DNA of 64,000 nt from JAFGLZ01 sp964390905 (GTDB lineage Bacteria; Planctomycetota; Phycisphaerae; UBA1845; JAFGLZ01). Shown piece by piece: positions 44,408 to 53,245 of this stretch. The DNA lies in assembly GCA_964390905.1 (NCBI GenBank), contig CAYMLO010000012.1, positions 21,964 to 85,963 on the forward strand. The letters run 5' to 3'. Both the position numbers and the translations under genes were made by a program. Every line of letters begins with the position of its first letter. The first letter of the stretch is position 1. A model generated the notes under the pieces. The model was not told the DNA's origin. It made no database searches and saw only the letters and a program-made list of their open reading frames with translations.

Positions 44408-45565
44408 ATGGCCAAGAAGAAAACCAAAAAGACAGTCAGGGCTGCAAGCCGCAAGCCCGCGCGGCGCGGCGAGAAGGCGGTTCGGGCCAAGACGGCGACC
44501 AAGCTCGTGGGGCTGGCCGACGCCGTCATCGCCGCGAGCAAGAAGAAGGCCGACCCGTTCGTCGACATCCCGACCCGGGCGCTGAGCAACGTGACGTTCA
44601 ACGAGAGGCGCCAGATCATCGAGATGGGCAACGCCAAGCAACGGCGGTCGTTCTTCAACCTCGGGCAGGCCAAGAAATTCATGCAGACCGTCCTGGTGGC
44701 CGCCGGGTGTAAGGAGCTCGCCGAGCAGATCAAGACGACCAGCATTCGTGACCTGTTCTACCACTGCAAGCACACGATCGAGGGCACGCGGGAGAACACG
44801 TTCGACGAGCAGACCGAATCCGACGCCATCATCGAGGACCTGGAGGTGGCCGTCAGAAGCCTCCGCGAGGAGCTGGGGCTGTTCGCCGATCCGAAGGGCA
44901 GCATGGTCGGGCCGATGACGATCGTGGACGGCGGCGACGAGATTGACCTGTCACGGATGGGGACGGGCGGCTGGGCCGTCCCGAGCATCGTCGAGGACCA
45001 CGTCATCCAGTTCCGCACGTGCAAGGCCAAGTTCGTGCTGCTGATCGAGAAGGCGGCGGTGTGGCGCCGGTTCAGCGAGGACCGGTTCTGGCAGCAGCAC
45101 AAGTGCATGATCATCCACGGGGGCGGCCAGCCGCCGCGGGGCGTCCGCCGGTTAGTCTACCGGATGCACAACGAGCTGAAGCTGCCCGTCTACGTCCTGG
45201 TCGACAACGACCCGTGGGGGTACTACATCTACTCGGTGGTCAAGCAGGGGAGCATCAACCTGGCGTTCGAGAGCCAGCGGATGGCCGTGCCGGCGGCGCG
45301 GTTCATCGGGATGAGCAGCTACGACGCCGAGGCCTTCGACGTGCCGCCGGCGGTCACGATCAGGCTGACCGACCAGGACACCCGCCGGGCCAAGGAAATC
45401 ATGGCCTATCCGTGGTTCGCCAAGCGCCCGTGGCAGCGTGAGATCAAGCACATGCTCCAGCAGGGCGTCAAGCTCGAGCTGGAGGCGCTGTCGAGCAAGG
45501 ACTTCAGCTTCATCACCGAGATGTATCTGCCCACGAAGATCAAGAAGAAGCAGTGGCTAGACTAG
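44408..45565 (+). CDS. top6A: DNA topoisomerase VI subunit A (Spo11-like), without subunit B nearby
   Basis: The 385-residue protein is the catalytic subunit of type IIB topoisomerase. The winged-helix domain has the catalytic tyrosine Tyr118 in IRDLFYHC. The Toprim domain has Glu214 in LLIEKAAVW and the metal pair Asp266 and Asp268 in DNDPWGYYIYSVV. GGGQPPRGVRRLVYRM and EIMAYPW also match the family. The first 35 residues are an extra Lys/Arg-rich tail, not usual in archaeal enzymes. The normal partner, subunit B (an ATPase), is adjacent in most genomes but is not in this window on either side. GAGGAGG lies 14 bases before the ATG. Confidence 0.93.
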   Translation: MAKKKTKKTVRAASRKPARRGEKAVRAKTATKLVGLADAVIAASKKKADPFVDIPTRALSNVTFNERRQIIEMGNAKQRRSFFNLGQAKKFMQTVLVAAGCKELAEQIKTTSIRDLFYHCKHTIEGTRENTFDEQTESDAIIEDLEVAVRSLREELGLFADPKGSMVGPMTIVDGGDEIDLSRMGTGGWAVPSIVEDHVIQFRTCKAKFVLLIEKAAVWRRFSEDRFWQQHKCMIIHGGGQPPRGVRRLVYRMHNELKLPVYVLVDNDPWGYYIYSVVKQGSINLAFESQRMAVPAARFIGMSSYDAEAFDVPPAVTIRLTDQDTRRAKEIMAYPWFAKRPWQREIKHMLQQGVKLELEALSSKDFSFITEMYLPTKIKKKQWLD

Positions 45566-45720
45566 AAGGGCCGGGGGTCAGGGGTCAGGGTTCGGGGGTT
45601 GGGGGGAATCCGCCGGGCTATGCCGTTGCGAGCGACGGCGCGATTCTCCGCTATGGACAGTGCGCTCCGGACAGCACGGCGGTCAGCGTGTCGTGGGATA
45701 CCGTGGCGCTGGAGCCGGCC

Positions 45721-46632
45721 TCATTCGTCGGTGAACTTCACATAGAGGGTGCAGAATCTGAAGGCAGGCGCTCCCGTCTTCCTGTCAAAGGCCTCTACGT
45801 ACGCCACAACACACGTGACACCGAACACGATGATGTGGTTCGCTCCGGGCACCAGTGTTACGTCATGATGGACGTAGGAACCGCACCAAGCCGCCAAATC
45901 GCCTCCCGCCCACACCTTGCCCGACCAGACAATCCGCCCCGTCCCATCGAGCGCGTCGATCAGGTAGGACCCGGGGCTGATCCCATGCAGGACGATATAG
46001 GCCATCTTCCCATCCAACATGACAGTGGCCGCGTCTACGAGTCCAATGGCGCTCCGGTTAGGTATCGACCACCTTCTGCCGCCTCGTTCCACGATCCATC
46101 GTTCGCCGTCTCGATGGAACGTCGTGCCGGGGTCCCCGGTCGCGCCGCGCTCACGCTCCCCCGGTGCCACGCCAAAGCTACTGAACGAGGCAACCTGAGG
46201 ATCAAGCAGCAACTCGACCGACCGAACGGCCCGCTCCCAAGCCTGAGGAAGCTCAACACCCGCACGAGCCTTGACCAGCTCCAGGAAGCGGCTGATTGCC
46301 TCCCGGTATGCGCGCTGGCCGTGTGTGAGTTTCTGTCGTCGAGCCGTTCGAAGAAGTTTCTCCCACCCAGCTGCCAAGGCGAGTCCAGTATCCGGCGACG
46401 CAACAAGCTCATCCAAATCTTCCGTTCGAGCATCCAACAGCCGGGCCCGGATCTTCTCGGCAAGCTCGTATGCCGTCTCGGCTGTCATGACTTGCTTGGC
46501 GTCCTCCTCCGCCTCTCCTGATGGCTGGGACGGTACAGTTCTCTGCGAGCAGCCAGCCAAGACGCTCAGGCAGACCACGCTTGACACTGTCAACGAGAGC
46601 GGCTGTTTCATCGCGCGGCCTGCTGGCGCCAT
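45721..46632 (-). CDS. Lipoprotein paralogue 1 of a tandem pair
   Basis: The 303-residue product has a lipoprotein signal with the lipobox LSVLAGC near residue 28. A helical part (AEKIRARLLDARTEDLDELV) follows, then a beta-rich C-terminal half with FHRDGERWIVERGG and a run of short strands. The latter looks like a surface or carbohydrate-binding domain, but none is recognised. AAGGAGGT seven bases before the ATG at 46632 supports that start. The downstream neighbour is a paralogue of the same length and layout, and both are surface-exposed by inference. Confidence 0.75.
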   Translation of the reverse strand: MAPAGRAMKQPLSLTVSSVVCLSVLAGCSQRTVPSQPSGEAEEDAKQVMTAETAYELAEKIRARLLDARTEDLDELVASPDTGLALAAGWEKLLRTARRQKLTHGQRAYREAISRFLELVKARAGVELPQAWERAVRSVELLLDPQVASFSSFGVAPGERERGATGDPGTTFHRDGERWIVERGGRRWSIPNRSAIGLVDAATVMLDGKMAYIVLHGISPGSYLIDALDGTGRIVWSGKVWAGGDLAAWCGSYVHHDVTLVPGANHIIVFGVTCVVAYVEAFDRKTGAPAFRFCTLYVKFTDE

Positions 46633-46826
46633 GGCGGACCTCCTTCGGAAGTAGCGGCTCTGGCATCACTTGGGACCGGCTCCAGCAACTGCTTTGGTGT
46701 TCCGTCTACCATCCCGGAAGCGTCCGTGGCGTTGCGAGCGACGGGACGATTCTACGCTGTGGACGGTACGCGCTGGACATCACGCCCGTCAGCGGGTCGT
46801 GGGATAACGTGGCGCCGGGGCCGCCC

Positions 46827-47738
46827 TCAATCGTCGAGGGACTCCACATAGCGGGTGCAGAATCTGAAGGCAGGCGCTCCCGTCTTCCTGTCAAAGGCCT
46901 CTACGTACGCTACAGCGCACGTGACCCCGAACACGATGATACGGTTCGCTCCGGGCACCAGCGTTACGTCATGATGGACGGGGGAGCCGCACCAAGCTGC
47001 CAAATCGCCTCCCGCCCACACCTTGCTCGACCAGACAATCCGCCCCGTCCGATCGAGCGCGTCCATCAGGTAGGACCCGGGGCTCATCCCATGCAGGACG
47101 ATATAGGCCATGTCCCCATCCAACATGGCAGTACCCGCTTCTACGTGTCCCATGGCACCCCGTGCAGGTATCGACCATCTACTGCCGCCTCGTTCCACGA
47201 TCCATCGTTCGCCGTCTCGATGGAACGTCGTGGCGGGCTCCCCGGTCGCGCCACGCCCACGCTTGGCCGCTGCCATGTCGAAACCGCTGTACTCGTTGAC
47301 CCGAGGGTCAGGCACCAACCTAACTGACCGAACGGCCTTCTTCCAAGCCCGAGGAAGCTCAACACCCGTACGAGCCCTGACCAGTTCCAGGAAGCGGCTG
47401 ATCGCCTTGCGGCGTGCGCGCCGCTCGTGCGAGAGCTTCTGTCGTCGAGGCGTTCGAAGGAGTCTCTCCCACCCAGCCGCCAAGGCGAGCCCAGTGTCCG
47501 GCGATGCAACAAGCTCATCCAGATCTTCCGTTCGAGCATCCAACAACCGGGCGCGGATCTGGTTGGCAAGGTCGTATGCCGTCTCGGCTGTCATGACTTG
47601 CTTGGCGTCCTCCTCCGCCTCTCCTGATGCCCGGGAGGGCACAGTTCTCTGCGAGCAGCCAGCCAAGACGATCGAGCAGACTACGCTTGACATTGTCAAC
47701 GAGAGGAGCTGTTTCATTGCACGAGCTGCTGGCGTCAT
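46827..47738 (-). CDS. Lipoprotein paralogue 2 of a tandem pair
   Basis: This 303-residue copy has the same lipobox (IVLAGCSQR) and identical stretches (LVASPDTGLALAAGWE, KVWAGGDLAAWCGS). Most changes are in the middle (VPDPRVNEYSGFDMAAAK against the other copy's LLDPQVASF). GGAGG lies six bases before the ATG. Function unknown, as for copy 1. The next gene upstream on this strand is an orphan RHS-core protein, starting just past the duplication edge. Confidence 0.75.
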   Translation of the reverse strand: MTPAARAMKQLLSLTMSSVVCSIVLAGCSQRTVPSRASGEAEEDAKQVMTAETAYDLANQIRARLLDARTEDLDELVASPDTGLALAAGWERLLRTPRRQKLSHERRARRKAISRFLELVRARTGVELPRAWKKAVRSVRLVPDPRVNEYSGFDMAAAKRGRGATGEPATTFHRDGERWIVERGGSRWSIPARGAMGHVEAGTAMLDGDMAYIVLHGMSPGSYLMDALDRTGRIVWSSKVWAGGDLAAWCGSPVHHDVTLVPGANRIIVFGVTCAVAYVEAFDRKTGAPAFRFCTRYVESLDD

Positions 47739-47774
47739 GGTGGGCCTCCATGGGAGGTACCGCCTCTGGCATCA

Positions 47775-48437
47775 CTAGGGATGGGCCTCAGCATGTACGT
47801 TGTTGCATTTGCCACAACAATTCCAGTAAACAGCGCCTTCCCGATAGGCAGGTCCCTCGTCGGGTGCATTGTTCCACCAGCCGGGTTTGTTTCGCGTTGA
47901 GCGCAAGCCTAAGGCATTGGTCTGGCAGGGCCCTTTTCCATAGGTTCTGAAACGGCGCCATAGACGCCCAAGAGTCCCGTAGAAGAACTTGACTGTTCCC
48001 GTCTGATAGTACATGCCGCACGTCTTGTCGTTGACTGTCTTCCCGAACGTGTCGGTGACGTATGTCTGATTGAGCCCGACAGACCACTTCTCCCAATACC
48101 GGAAGATCTGTAACGTCATACTTGACGATTTCCCACCGCCCTTACAGCGCTCTACCAAACACGCGACCTCAACCATCTGAACGATGGTTCCGCGGCGACG
48201 AGCTGGGCTGTCCAACACGAAGTCCCACGAAGCCCAGACCTGCTCCCCGCACTGGGCGTTGAGATGTCTGTCACGTCGCTGCACGGTCAATTCACCGCTT
48301 GGGTCAAGATTGATTGTGGGGTTGCTGCGGACGTATTCATACAGATTCATCCCATCCAGATACCGGCCTTGGGCGATGGGGGGCGTGGCCATCAAGCAGG
48401 CAAGACCGAGAAGAGCGAGTGTGGTCGTTCGTGTCAT
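47775..48437 (-). CDS. Signal peptide fused to an orphan RHS-core motif and a Cys-rich tail
   Basis: The 220-residue protein starts with a signal peptide (LALLGLACLMATPPIAQG). It goes directly into RYLDGMNLYEYVRSNP and NLDPSGE, the motif that ends the core of RHS/YD-repeat toxins. The remaining 170 residues form a Cys/Trp-rich tail (CKGGGKSSSM, CGMYYQTG, YWNCCGKCNN) of unknown fold, in the place where RHS proteins carry their toxin domain. The long YD-repeat shell is absent. It may be a remnant of a larger RHS gene or an exported single effector domain. The stop lies near the right edge of the 1.1-kb duplication. Confidence 0.72.
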   Translation of the reverse strand: MTRTTTLALLGLACLMATPPIAQGRYLDGMNLYEYVRSNPTINLDPSGELTVQRRDRHLNAQCGEQVWASWDFVLDSPARRRGTIVQMVEVACLVERCKGGGKSSSMTLQIFRYWEKWSVGLNQTYVTDTFGKTVNDKTCGMYYQTGTVKFFYGTLGRLWRRFRTYGKGPCQTNALGLRSTRNKPGWWNNAPDEGPAYREGAVYWNCCGKCNNVHAEAHP

Positions 48438-48473
48438 GTTCGTCCCCTTTCGGTTGGTTGGTGTCTCATGCGG

Positions 48474-49784
48474 TCACCGTCGTTGATGAGGATGACGCGG
48501 TTGCGGCACGCGCGGCGCCGGCGCCCGGTAAGGCCGCGGGCGCATGCGCGGCTGCATCGTGTGCTGCGGGGGTGCTGCAGCTGATCGCGTTGTTACGATT
48601 GACCTCGGCGATGACATCGTGTCGGCAGATCGGCCTGTCTTGGATGCCGGCTTCCCGCTTTCGCCGAACGCAGAACCTACTGTCAGGCAGGCGGCGAGCG
48701 AGAGCGGATGCCCGTGCTCGTCGCGTGCGAAGAGCCTCTCTCCCACAAGCAGAAGGTTGCCCACGAGGCCCACGTAGACCCTCCGGCTCTTGGGAAACAG
48801 CGTGTGGGCCAAGGCGTAGTCGCGTGCGGCGAGGTCGCTCTTGCCGATGTCCTGAAAGTGCCGCGCCCGTCCCTGGACGAAGACGCCCAGCATCTCACGC
48901 GCGGTCAGCTTGCGGAGGTCGCTGCCAACGGCGATGGCCGTGCGGGAAACGCCTTCCTTCTCGACGTAGTCCTGGTCGGTGCCGGCCGCGAAGCCTCCAC
49001 GACCGGTATCCGTGGCCTCGATGTTGTAGACGCGCTGGCCGTCGTCGTACCGGCAGACATAGTGTGAAGTCGCGCAGGCCAGCGCAACCGGCCATCCCAG
49101 GCGGCGGGCGATGGCGACGTGAAGAGCGGGCATGGTCGCACACGTCCCGCGCTTGGTGTCGATCAGCCCGTGCAACAGCAGGTGCCCAGGATCGGTGTAG
49201 GCGACCTCAACCTTGCGTCCCTTCCTACGGGCCTCGACCTGGGCCTCCCGTTGCTCTTGAACGTAGGCGACGCCGACCGACTGGTCGAGGAACTGAGCGA
49301 GCATGCCCAGCCGAAAGAAGTTGATGTCGCTATGATACTTGCTCGGGTCCTGGTGGAAGGCATACTCAACCGTCGGCAGCCACAGGCGAAACTGATCGGT
49401 CCAGCCATCGACGACCCGACGGTACTTGCCGTAGTCCAGGTTACCCAACCCAGGGATCTCTCGTGCCACGGCCACGCTCATCTCGACAATGTCGATGCGC
49501 TCCAGCTCGGCGTCGGAAAGGGCCATGAGATCGGCCAGGCTGCGGCGTCCGGCGATCCCGGAAGAGGAATGCGAGGATCTGTTTGACTGGAGCCCGCTGT
49601 TGTCGCTGTTGCCGTGAGCGATGACGATCGCCACGCTGCCGACGAGTGTCGCGCCGAGCGCGAAGGGCAGAAGCTGGTCCAACAGCCCCCCCGCGCGCCC
49701 GGCGGTTCTGACGCGCTTTCCTACCTGCTTCGGCGCTCGGGTCTTGCGCTTCTCTCGCGACACGACGACGCCCGCCAGGTACAC
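48474..49784 (-). CDS. Membrane-anchored transglutaminase-like (SirB1-type) protein
   Basis: The 436-residue protein has a basic N-terminus and one membrane helix at about 36-56. A transglutaminase-like domain follows, with the catalytic Cys215 in RGTCATMP, His241 in SHYVCRYD and an acidic residue in YNIEATD (about 256-259). The last 60 residues are Pro/Arg-rich. The fold includes cysteine proteases and non-enzymatic scaffolds; with Cys, His and Asp all kept an enzyme is likely. A promoter with TATAAT and TTGACG lies 67 bases upstream (49851-49877). Confidence 0.75.
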   Translation of the reverse strand: MYLAGVVVSREKRKTRAPKQVGKRVRTAGRAGGLLDQLLPFALGATLVGSVAIVIAHGNSDNSGLQSNRSSHSSSGIAGRRSLADLMALSDAELERIDIVEMSVAVAREIPGLGNLDYGKYRRVVDGWTDQFRLWLPTVEYAFHQDPSKYHSDINFFRLGMLAQFLDQSVGVAYVQEQREAQVEARRKGRKVEVAYTDPGHLLLHGLIDTKRGTCATMPALHVAIARRLGWPVALACATSHYVCRYDDGQRVYNIEATDTGRGGFAAGTDQDYVEKEGVSRTAIAVGSDLRKLTAREMLGVFVQGRARHFQDIGKSDLAARDYALAHTLFPKSRRVYVGLVGNLLLVGERLFARDEHGHPLSLAACLTVGSAFGESGKPASKTGRSADTMSSPRSIVTTRSAAAPPQHTMQPRMRPRPYRAPAPRVPQPRHPHQRR

Positions 49785-49850
49785 CGGTCAGAAAGGTAAC
49801 CTGGGCAGAGATCGCTCCGCCGACCTCCTCTTGAGGCTACCAATGTATTA

Positions 49851-49877
49851 ATTATAGGGACGACGACATCCCGTCAA
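49851..49877 (-). promoter_or_regulatory. Sigma-70-type promoter of the transglutaminase-like gene
   Basis: On the minus strand TTGACG (49877-49872) is followed after 15 bases by a perfect TATAAT (49856-49851). The stretch is the most AT-rich around. The predicted start of RNA is about 60 bases upstream of the ATG at 49784. The spacer is two bases shorter than usual. Confidence 0.6.
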
Positions 49878-50035
49878 CACCGAATGTAGGGTTTTATTTC
49901 GCCGCCTGTGGAGATTTCCGGGGGGCTTTCTGCGATGCCGGGGAACGGAGAAGGTGGGGTCAGCTCCCCAAACCGATCGGTCCCAGTTCATGTCGTCGTG
50001 CCGTGCACTTCGCCCGAAGCGACGGGCGGTCGTTC

Positions 50036-51076
50036 TCAGGCCTCTCCGAGCGATTCGCGGGCGGCCTCTTCCGTGACGATGCCGTCACGGATGAGTTGCT
50101 CGAAGTGTTCGGCGAGGGTCTGGCAGCCTTCCGGGAGGGGACTGGTACGGTCGAAGGGGTCGCGTCCTTCGACGATGGCGGATCGGACGTCGTCGTCGGG
50201 GATCAGCACGCCGTAGGCGGCGACACGGCCCTTGCCGTCGGCCTTTCGGGGGAGGCACTGCACCAGGACGACGCGGAGGGCGTCGGCGAGGGCCTTGCGG
50301 AAGGCGTTTCTGGTGGCGTGGGGCTGGACGTCGATCAGCCGTTGGATGGCCGCCTGGGGCGAGCGGGCATGCACCTGCGCGATGACCAGGGCGAAGGTCT
50401 CGGCGGCCGTCACGCAGGCCTGTACTTCCTCGGGCGTCCTCATCTCCGCGACGAACAGCACGTCGAAGTCCTGTCTCATGGCGGCCCGGATGGCGGCGAG
50501 GCAGCTCGGGGCGTCGACGCCGACGCTCCGCTGCTGAATGAGGGCCTTCTTCGGCGTCAGGCGGACCGCGACCGGGTCCTCGACCGTGCAGATGTGCACC
50601 GGCTTTCGGCGGTTGATGTCGTCGACGATGACGTAGGCGGTCGTCGTCTTGCCCGAGCCGACGGGCCCGCTGACGATGACCAACCCGTTGCGGGCGTCAC
50701 AGGCGTCGATGACGGCCTGCGGCAGGCCGATGGCGTCGACGTCGAAGAGCCCCGTGGGCAGCACGCGCGCGGCCACGGTGTAAACGCCGCACGCCTTGGC
50801 CACGCAGACCTGGGCGTTCAAGACCTCGGGAATGTGGTAAGGGGCTGTCAGCTCGCCGGTCTGCGTGCCGATCTTGGCGAGGCCCTCGTCCCCGACGGCG
50901 GCGGCTGCAACGGATTCGACCTGCTCGGCGGTGAGCACGTCGCCCTCGTCTCGCTCGATGCTCCCTCGGATCCGGTAGCTGACCGGCTCGCCGGGAATGA
51001 GGAACAGCTCGTTCGCATGACGCTGGGCCGCGTCTTGAAGGTACCGTTCCAGCGCGTCGGTCGGTTGACTGGTCAT
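50036..51076 (-). CDS. PilT/GspE-type secretion or pilus ATPase
   Basis: The 346-residue ATPase has the PilT layout. A PAS-like N-terminal domain comes first. Then come Walker A (GPVGSGKTT), the Asp box EDPVAVRL, a Walker-B-like VLFVAEMR with the conserved Glu-Met-Arg, and the His box AQVHARSPQ. It ends in a short helical region. PilT drives pilus retraction; small secretion ATPases share the fold. The GVAGEM of classical PilT differs slightly (VAEMR, no G). It follows an ECF sigma gene by 20 bases on the same strand, so both may be co-expressed. No pilin gene is near. The ATG at 51076 follows GGGAGA. Confidence 0.86.
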   Translation of the reverse strand: MTSQPTDALERYLQDAAQRHANELFLIPGEPVSYRIRGSIERDEGDVLTAEQVESVAAAAVGDEGLAKIGTQTGELTAPYHIPEVLNAQVCVAKACGVYTVAARVLPTGLFDVDAIGLPQAVIDACDARNGLVIVSGPVGSGKTTTAYVIVDDINRRKPVHICTVEDPVAVRLTPKKALIQQRSVGVDAPSCLAAIRAAMRQDFDVLFVAEMRTPEEVQACVTAAETFALVIAQVHARSPQAAIQRLIDVQPHATRNAFRKALADALRVVLVQCLPRKADGKGRVAAYGVLIPDDDVRSAIVEGRDPFDRTSPLPEGCQTLAEHFEQLIRDGIVTEEAARESLGEA

Positions 51077-51096
51077 GATTCTCCCTTCTGCCACGA

Positions 51097-51759
51097 CTAC
51101 AAGGGCAGGCCGGGCGGGCCCTTCTCCTCGGGCTCCGCCGCCTCGGGCTCGACGTAACCCAGCAACATGCTCCGCAGTCTTCTGCGAGTGTCATGGAGAC
51201 GGCTCTTGACGGTCCCCGGAGACGCATCGAGCATCCGAGCGACCTCGTCACACGGCCGACCGTCCAGGTAGTACAGTTCCGCGACCTGCCGGTTCCTGTC
51301 GGGCAGGCCTCTCAGCGCCTCGCGGATCTTCCCGCGAAGCTCGTTGCCCACCAGGTCTTGCAGTGGCGAGCCAGTAGCGTCAGCGACGGCCGGTGTTTCC
51401 GGGGTGGACGCTTCCCGGCGCCTGCGGGCGATCCGACAGCTCTGGGTCCGGACGATCTGTCGTAGCCAGCCCGGGAAGGCCGCCGCGTCGCGCAACTCGT
51501 CCAGACGCTGCAGGGCGGTCAAGAACGCCTCCTGCACGGCGTCCTCGGCCAGGTGAGCGTCTCCCAGGATGGCCTTGGCCACACCCAGTGCGGCGTCGCG
51601 GAACCGCTCGACCAGGACGGCCACGGCGTGGTCGTCCCGTTGCTTGCAGCGCTCCAGCAGCTCGCCGAGTCGTTCCGCCACGTCACCTCCAACATCCGTG
51701 GCCACCCTAAGGAGCCGTCTCGATGCCGATCGGTTCAGAAGAATCTCGTCGACGCGCAC
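51097..51759 (-). CDS. ECF sigma factor upstream of the PilT-like ATPase gene
   Basis: The 220-residue ECF factor has region 2 near residues 45-115 (VERFRDAALGVAKAILGD, DAVQEAFLTALQRL, FPGWLRQIVRTQSCR). Region 4 lies near 140-200 (LPDRNRQVAELYYLDG, CDEVARMLDASPGTVKSRL). No anti-sigma gene is next to it. The acidic tail (EPEAAEPEEKG) is unusual. The PilT-like ATPase gene follows after 20 bases. Confidence 0.9.
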   Translation of the reverse strand: MRVDEILLNRSASRRLLRVATDVGGDVAERLGELLERCKQRDDHAVAVLVERFRDAALGVAKAILGDAHLAEDAVQEAFLTALQRLDELRDAAAFPGWLRQIVRTQSCRIARRRREASTPETPAVADATGSPLQDLVGNELRGKIREALRGLPDRNRQVAELYYLDGRPCDEVARMLDASPGTVKSRLHDTRRRLRSMLLGYVEPEAAEPEEKGPPGLPL

Positions 51760-51818
51760 GTGCTCTACAGACGCATTCTACAGGTGACGGCGCCGGTGGG
51801 GGGGCTTCCCTGACGAGA

Positions 51819-53105
51819 TCAGGGCGCTTCCTTCCTCAGTCGCTTGAGCAATGCGGTGACGTCGGGCTGGTCAGGCTTGGCCTCGAGGCTCTTCTGACAG
51901 AGCTCAAAGGCCCGGGCGCGGTCCGACGTGTATTGTGGGCTGTTCGCCGGGGTCGTGATCAGGACGCGGGCCAGGCCGTTCATCGCGCCGACGCTGCCTG
52001 GCCGGGCCCTCAACGCGCGCTGGAACAGCCCGCGGAGTCGAGGTTGATTCGCCTTGAGGCGCAGGGAGTATTCGCACCAGCTCAAGGTGAGTTCGAACGG
52101 CTCGTCTGTCTGGGGGTTGGACTCGTAGTAGCGAAGGTACGCCTCCGCGAAGCCGTTGACGGCCGGCAGGTATTTCGGGTCGACCTCACGGGCGCGTTGG
52201 TAGGCGACGATGGCCTCGGCCAGGTGACCCAGTTCCTGATGGGCGATGCCGAGATTGGTGCGCGTGTCGGCCCGGTTGGGTTCGAGCTTGTCGGCCTGCG
52301 AGAAGGCCTTCAGCGCCGTTTCGTGGTCGCCGAGCTGCATCGCGACCACGCCGCGCTTGAACCACGCGCTTGCCAGATTCGGGTTGACCTCTGTGATCTT
52401 CGACCAGAGCGCAGCTGCGTCGGTCAGCTTGCCCTCGTCGTGGAGGATGACGGCCAGGTTGTACATCGCCTTGGCGTGCTGGGGCTGACGTTCCAGGATC
52501 GCTTCGTAGCTTCGGATCGCCTCGCCGAACCGCTCGAGCCGAGACAGGACCACCGCGTGGTTGTAGCGGAGTCGCACGTCGTCGGGCCGGTTCTGGACGG
52601 CGCGCTTGAAGGCGTCGGCCGCTTCCGCGAAGCGCTCCATCCTGACCAACGCCTCCGCTTTGATCGAGAGGGCGTCCACGTCGTCAGGATGGGCCGAGAG
52701 GATCCGATCGCAGGCCGCGATGGCAGGCGCGGGTTTGTTGGATGCAAGCGCCTTTCGAGCGATGCTGAGCTGCTGGCCCCGGTCTCGCCGCCTTCGGGCG
52801 CGGTTGATGTTGACCAGGTCGTCCACGGCCTCGGCGACGGCTCGAGCGGAGGCGGGGACGGGCCGGGGCGCCGTTGCCGGAAGAGGTTTCACAGCGGCGC
52901 GGGTCGCGGGCTTGGGGGGCGGCTTCTTGGGCGGCGTGTCCGTCTTCTTCGTCTTCTCTACCGGCGCCGGTTGGGCATCAGCAACCTGGCTGTCGTATGG
53001 CGCGGGGGGAGTGTCGGCGCCCGGTTTGCCGGACAGCCAGAAGACGGCCGTCATGACCGCACAGAGGACCAGCATCGGGATCAGGATGAGCAGCACGGCT
53101 CTCAT
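51819..53105 (-). CDS. Membrane-anchored TPR protein
   Basis: The 428-residue protein has an N-terminal membrane helix (LLILIPMLVLCAVMTAVFWL). A Pro/Lys-rich linker (PPKKPPPKP) follows, then eight or so tetratricopeptide repeats (IAACDRILSAHPDDVDALSIKAEALVRM, LGIAHQELGHLAEAIVAYQRAREVDP). TPRs are protein-binding scaffolds. It lies upstream of the ECF sigma gene on the same strand with a gap of 60 bases, so it may belong to the same unit. Function unknown. Confidence 0.85.
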   Translation of the reverse strand: MRAVLLILIPMLVLCAVMTAVFWLSGKPGADTPPAPYDSQVADAQPAPVEKTKKTDTPPKKPPPKPATRAAVKPLPATAPRPVPASARAVAEAVDDLVNINRARRRRDRGQQLSIARKALASNKPAPAIAACDRILSAHPDDVDALSIKAEALVRMERFAEAADAFKRAVQNRPDDVRLRYNHAVVLSRLERFGEAIRSYEAILERQPQHAKAMYNLAVILHDEGKLTDAAALWSKITEVNPNLASAWFKRGVVAMQLGDHETALKAFSQADKLEPNRADTRTNLGIAHQELGHLAEAIVAYQRAREVDPKYLPAVNGFAEAYLRYYESNPQTDEPFELTLSWCEYSLRLKANQPRLRGLFQRALRARPGSVGAMNGLARVLITTPANSPQYTSDRARAFELCQKSLEAKPDQPDVTALLKRLRKEAP

Positions 53106-53245
53106 GGGGCGTCATTGTTGAGCGGGTGCCGCGCGCTTGTCAACGCGCTGCAACGGGAACAGCGCTCCGACTCGGTCTGACCCGTCTGCGGACGGACGGA
53201 CTCTGTCTCGCGCCGAGGATCCATCGCAAGAGGAATCACGGAGCC

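Larger units (their letters stand above)
45612..47790. repeat. Tandem 1.1-kb duplication carrying two lipoprotein genes
   Basis: Unit 1 (about 45612-46690) and unit 2 (about 46705-47790) match along both the coding parts and the flanks. Examples are GTTGCGAGCGACGG at 45626 and 46734, and CGCTCCCGTCTTCCTGTCAAAG in both. The match includes the spacer after the lipoprotein start codons (CTCTGGCATCACT). The duplication is diverged but clearly one event. Confidence 0.8.
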
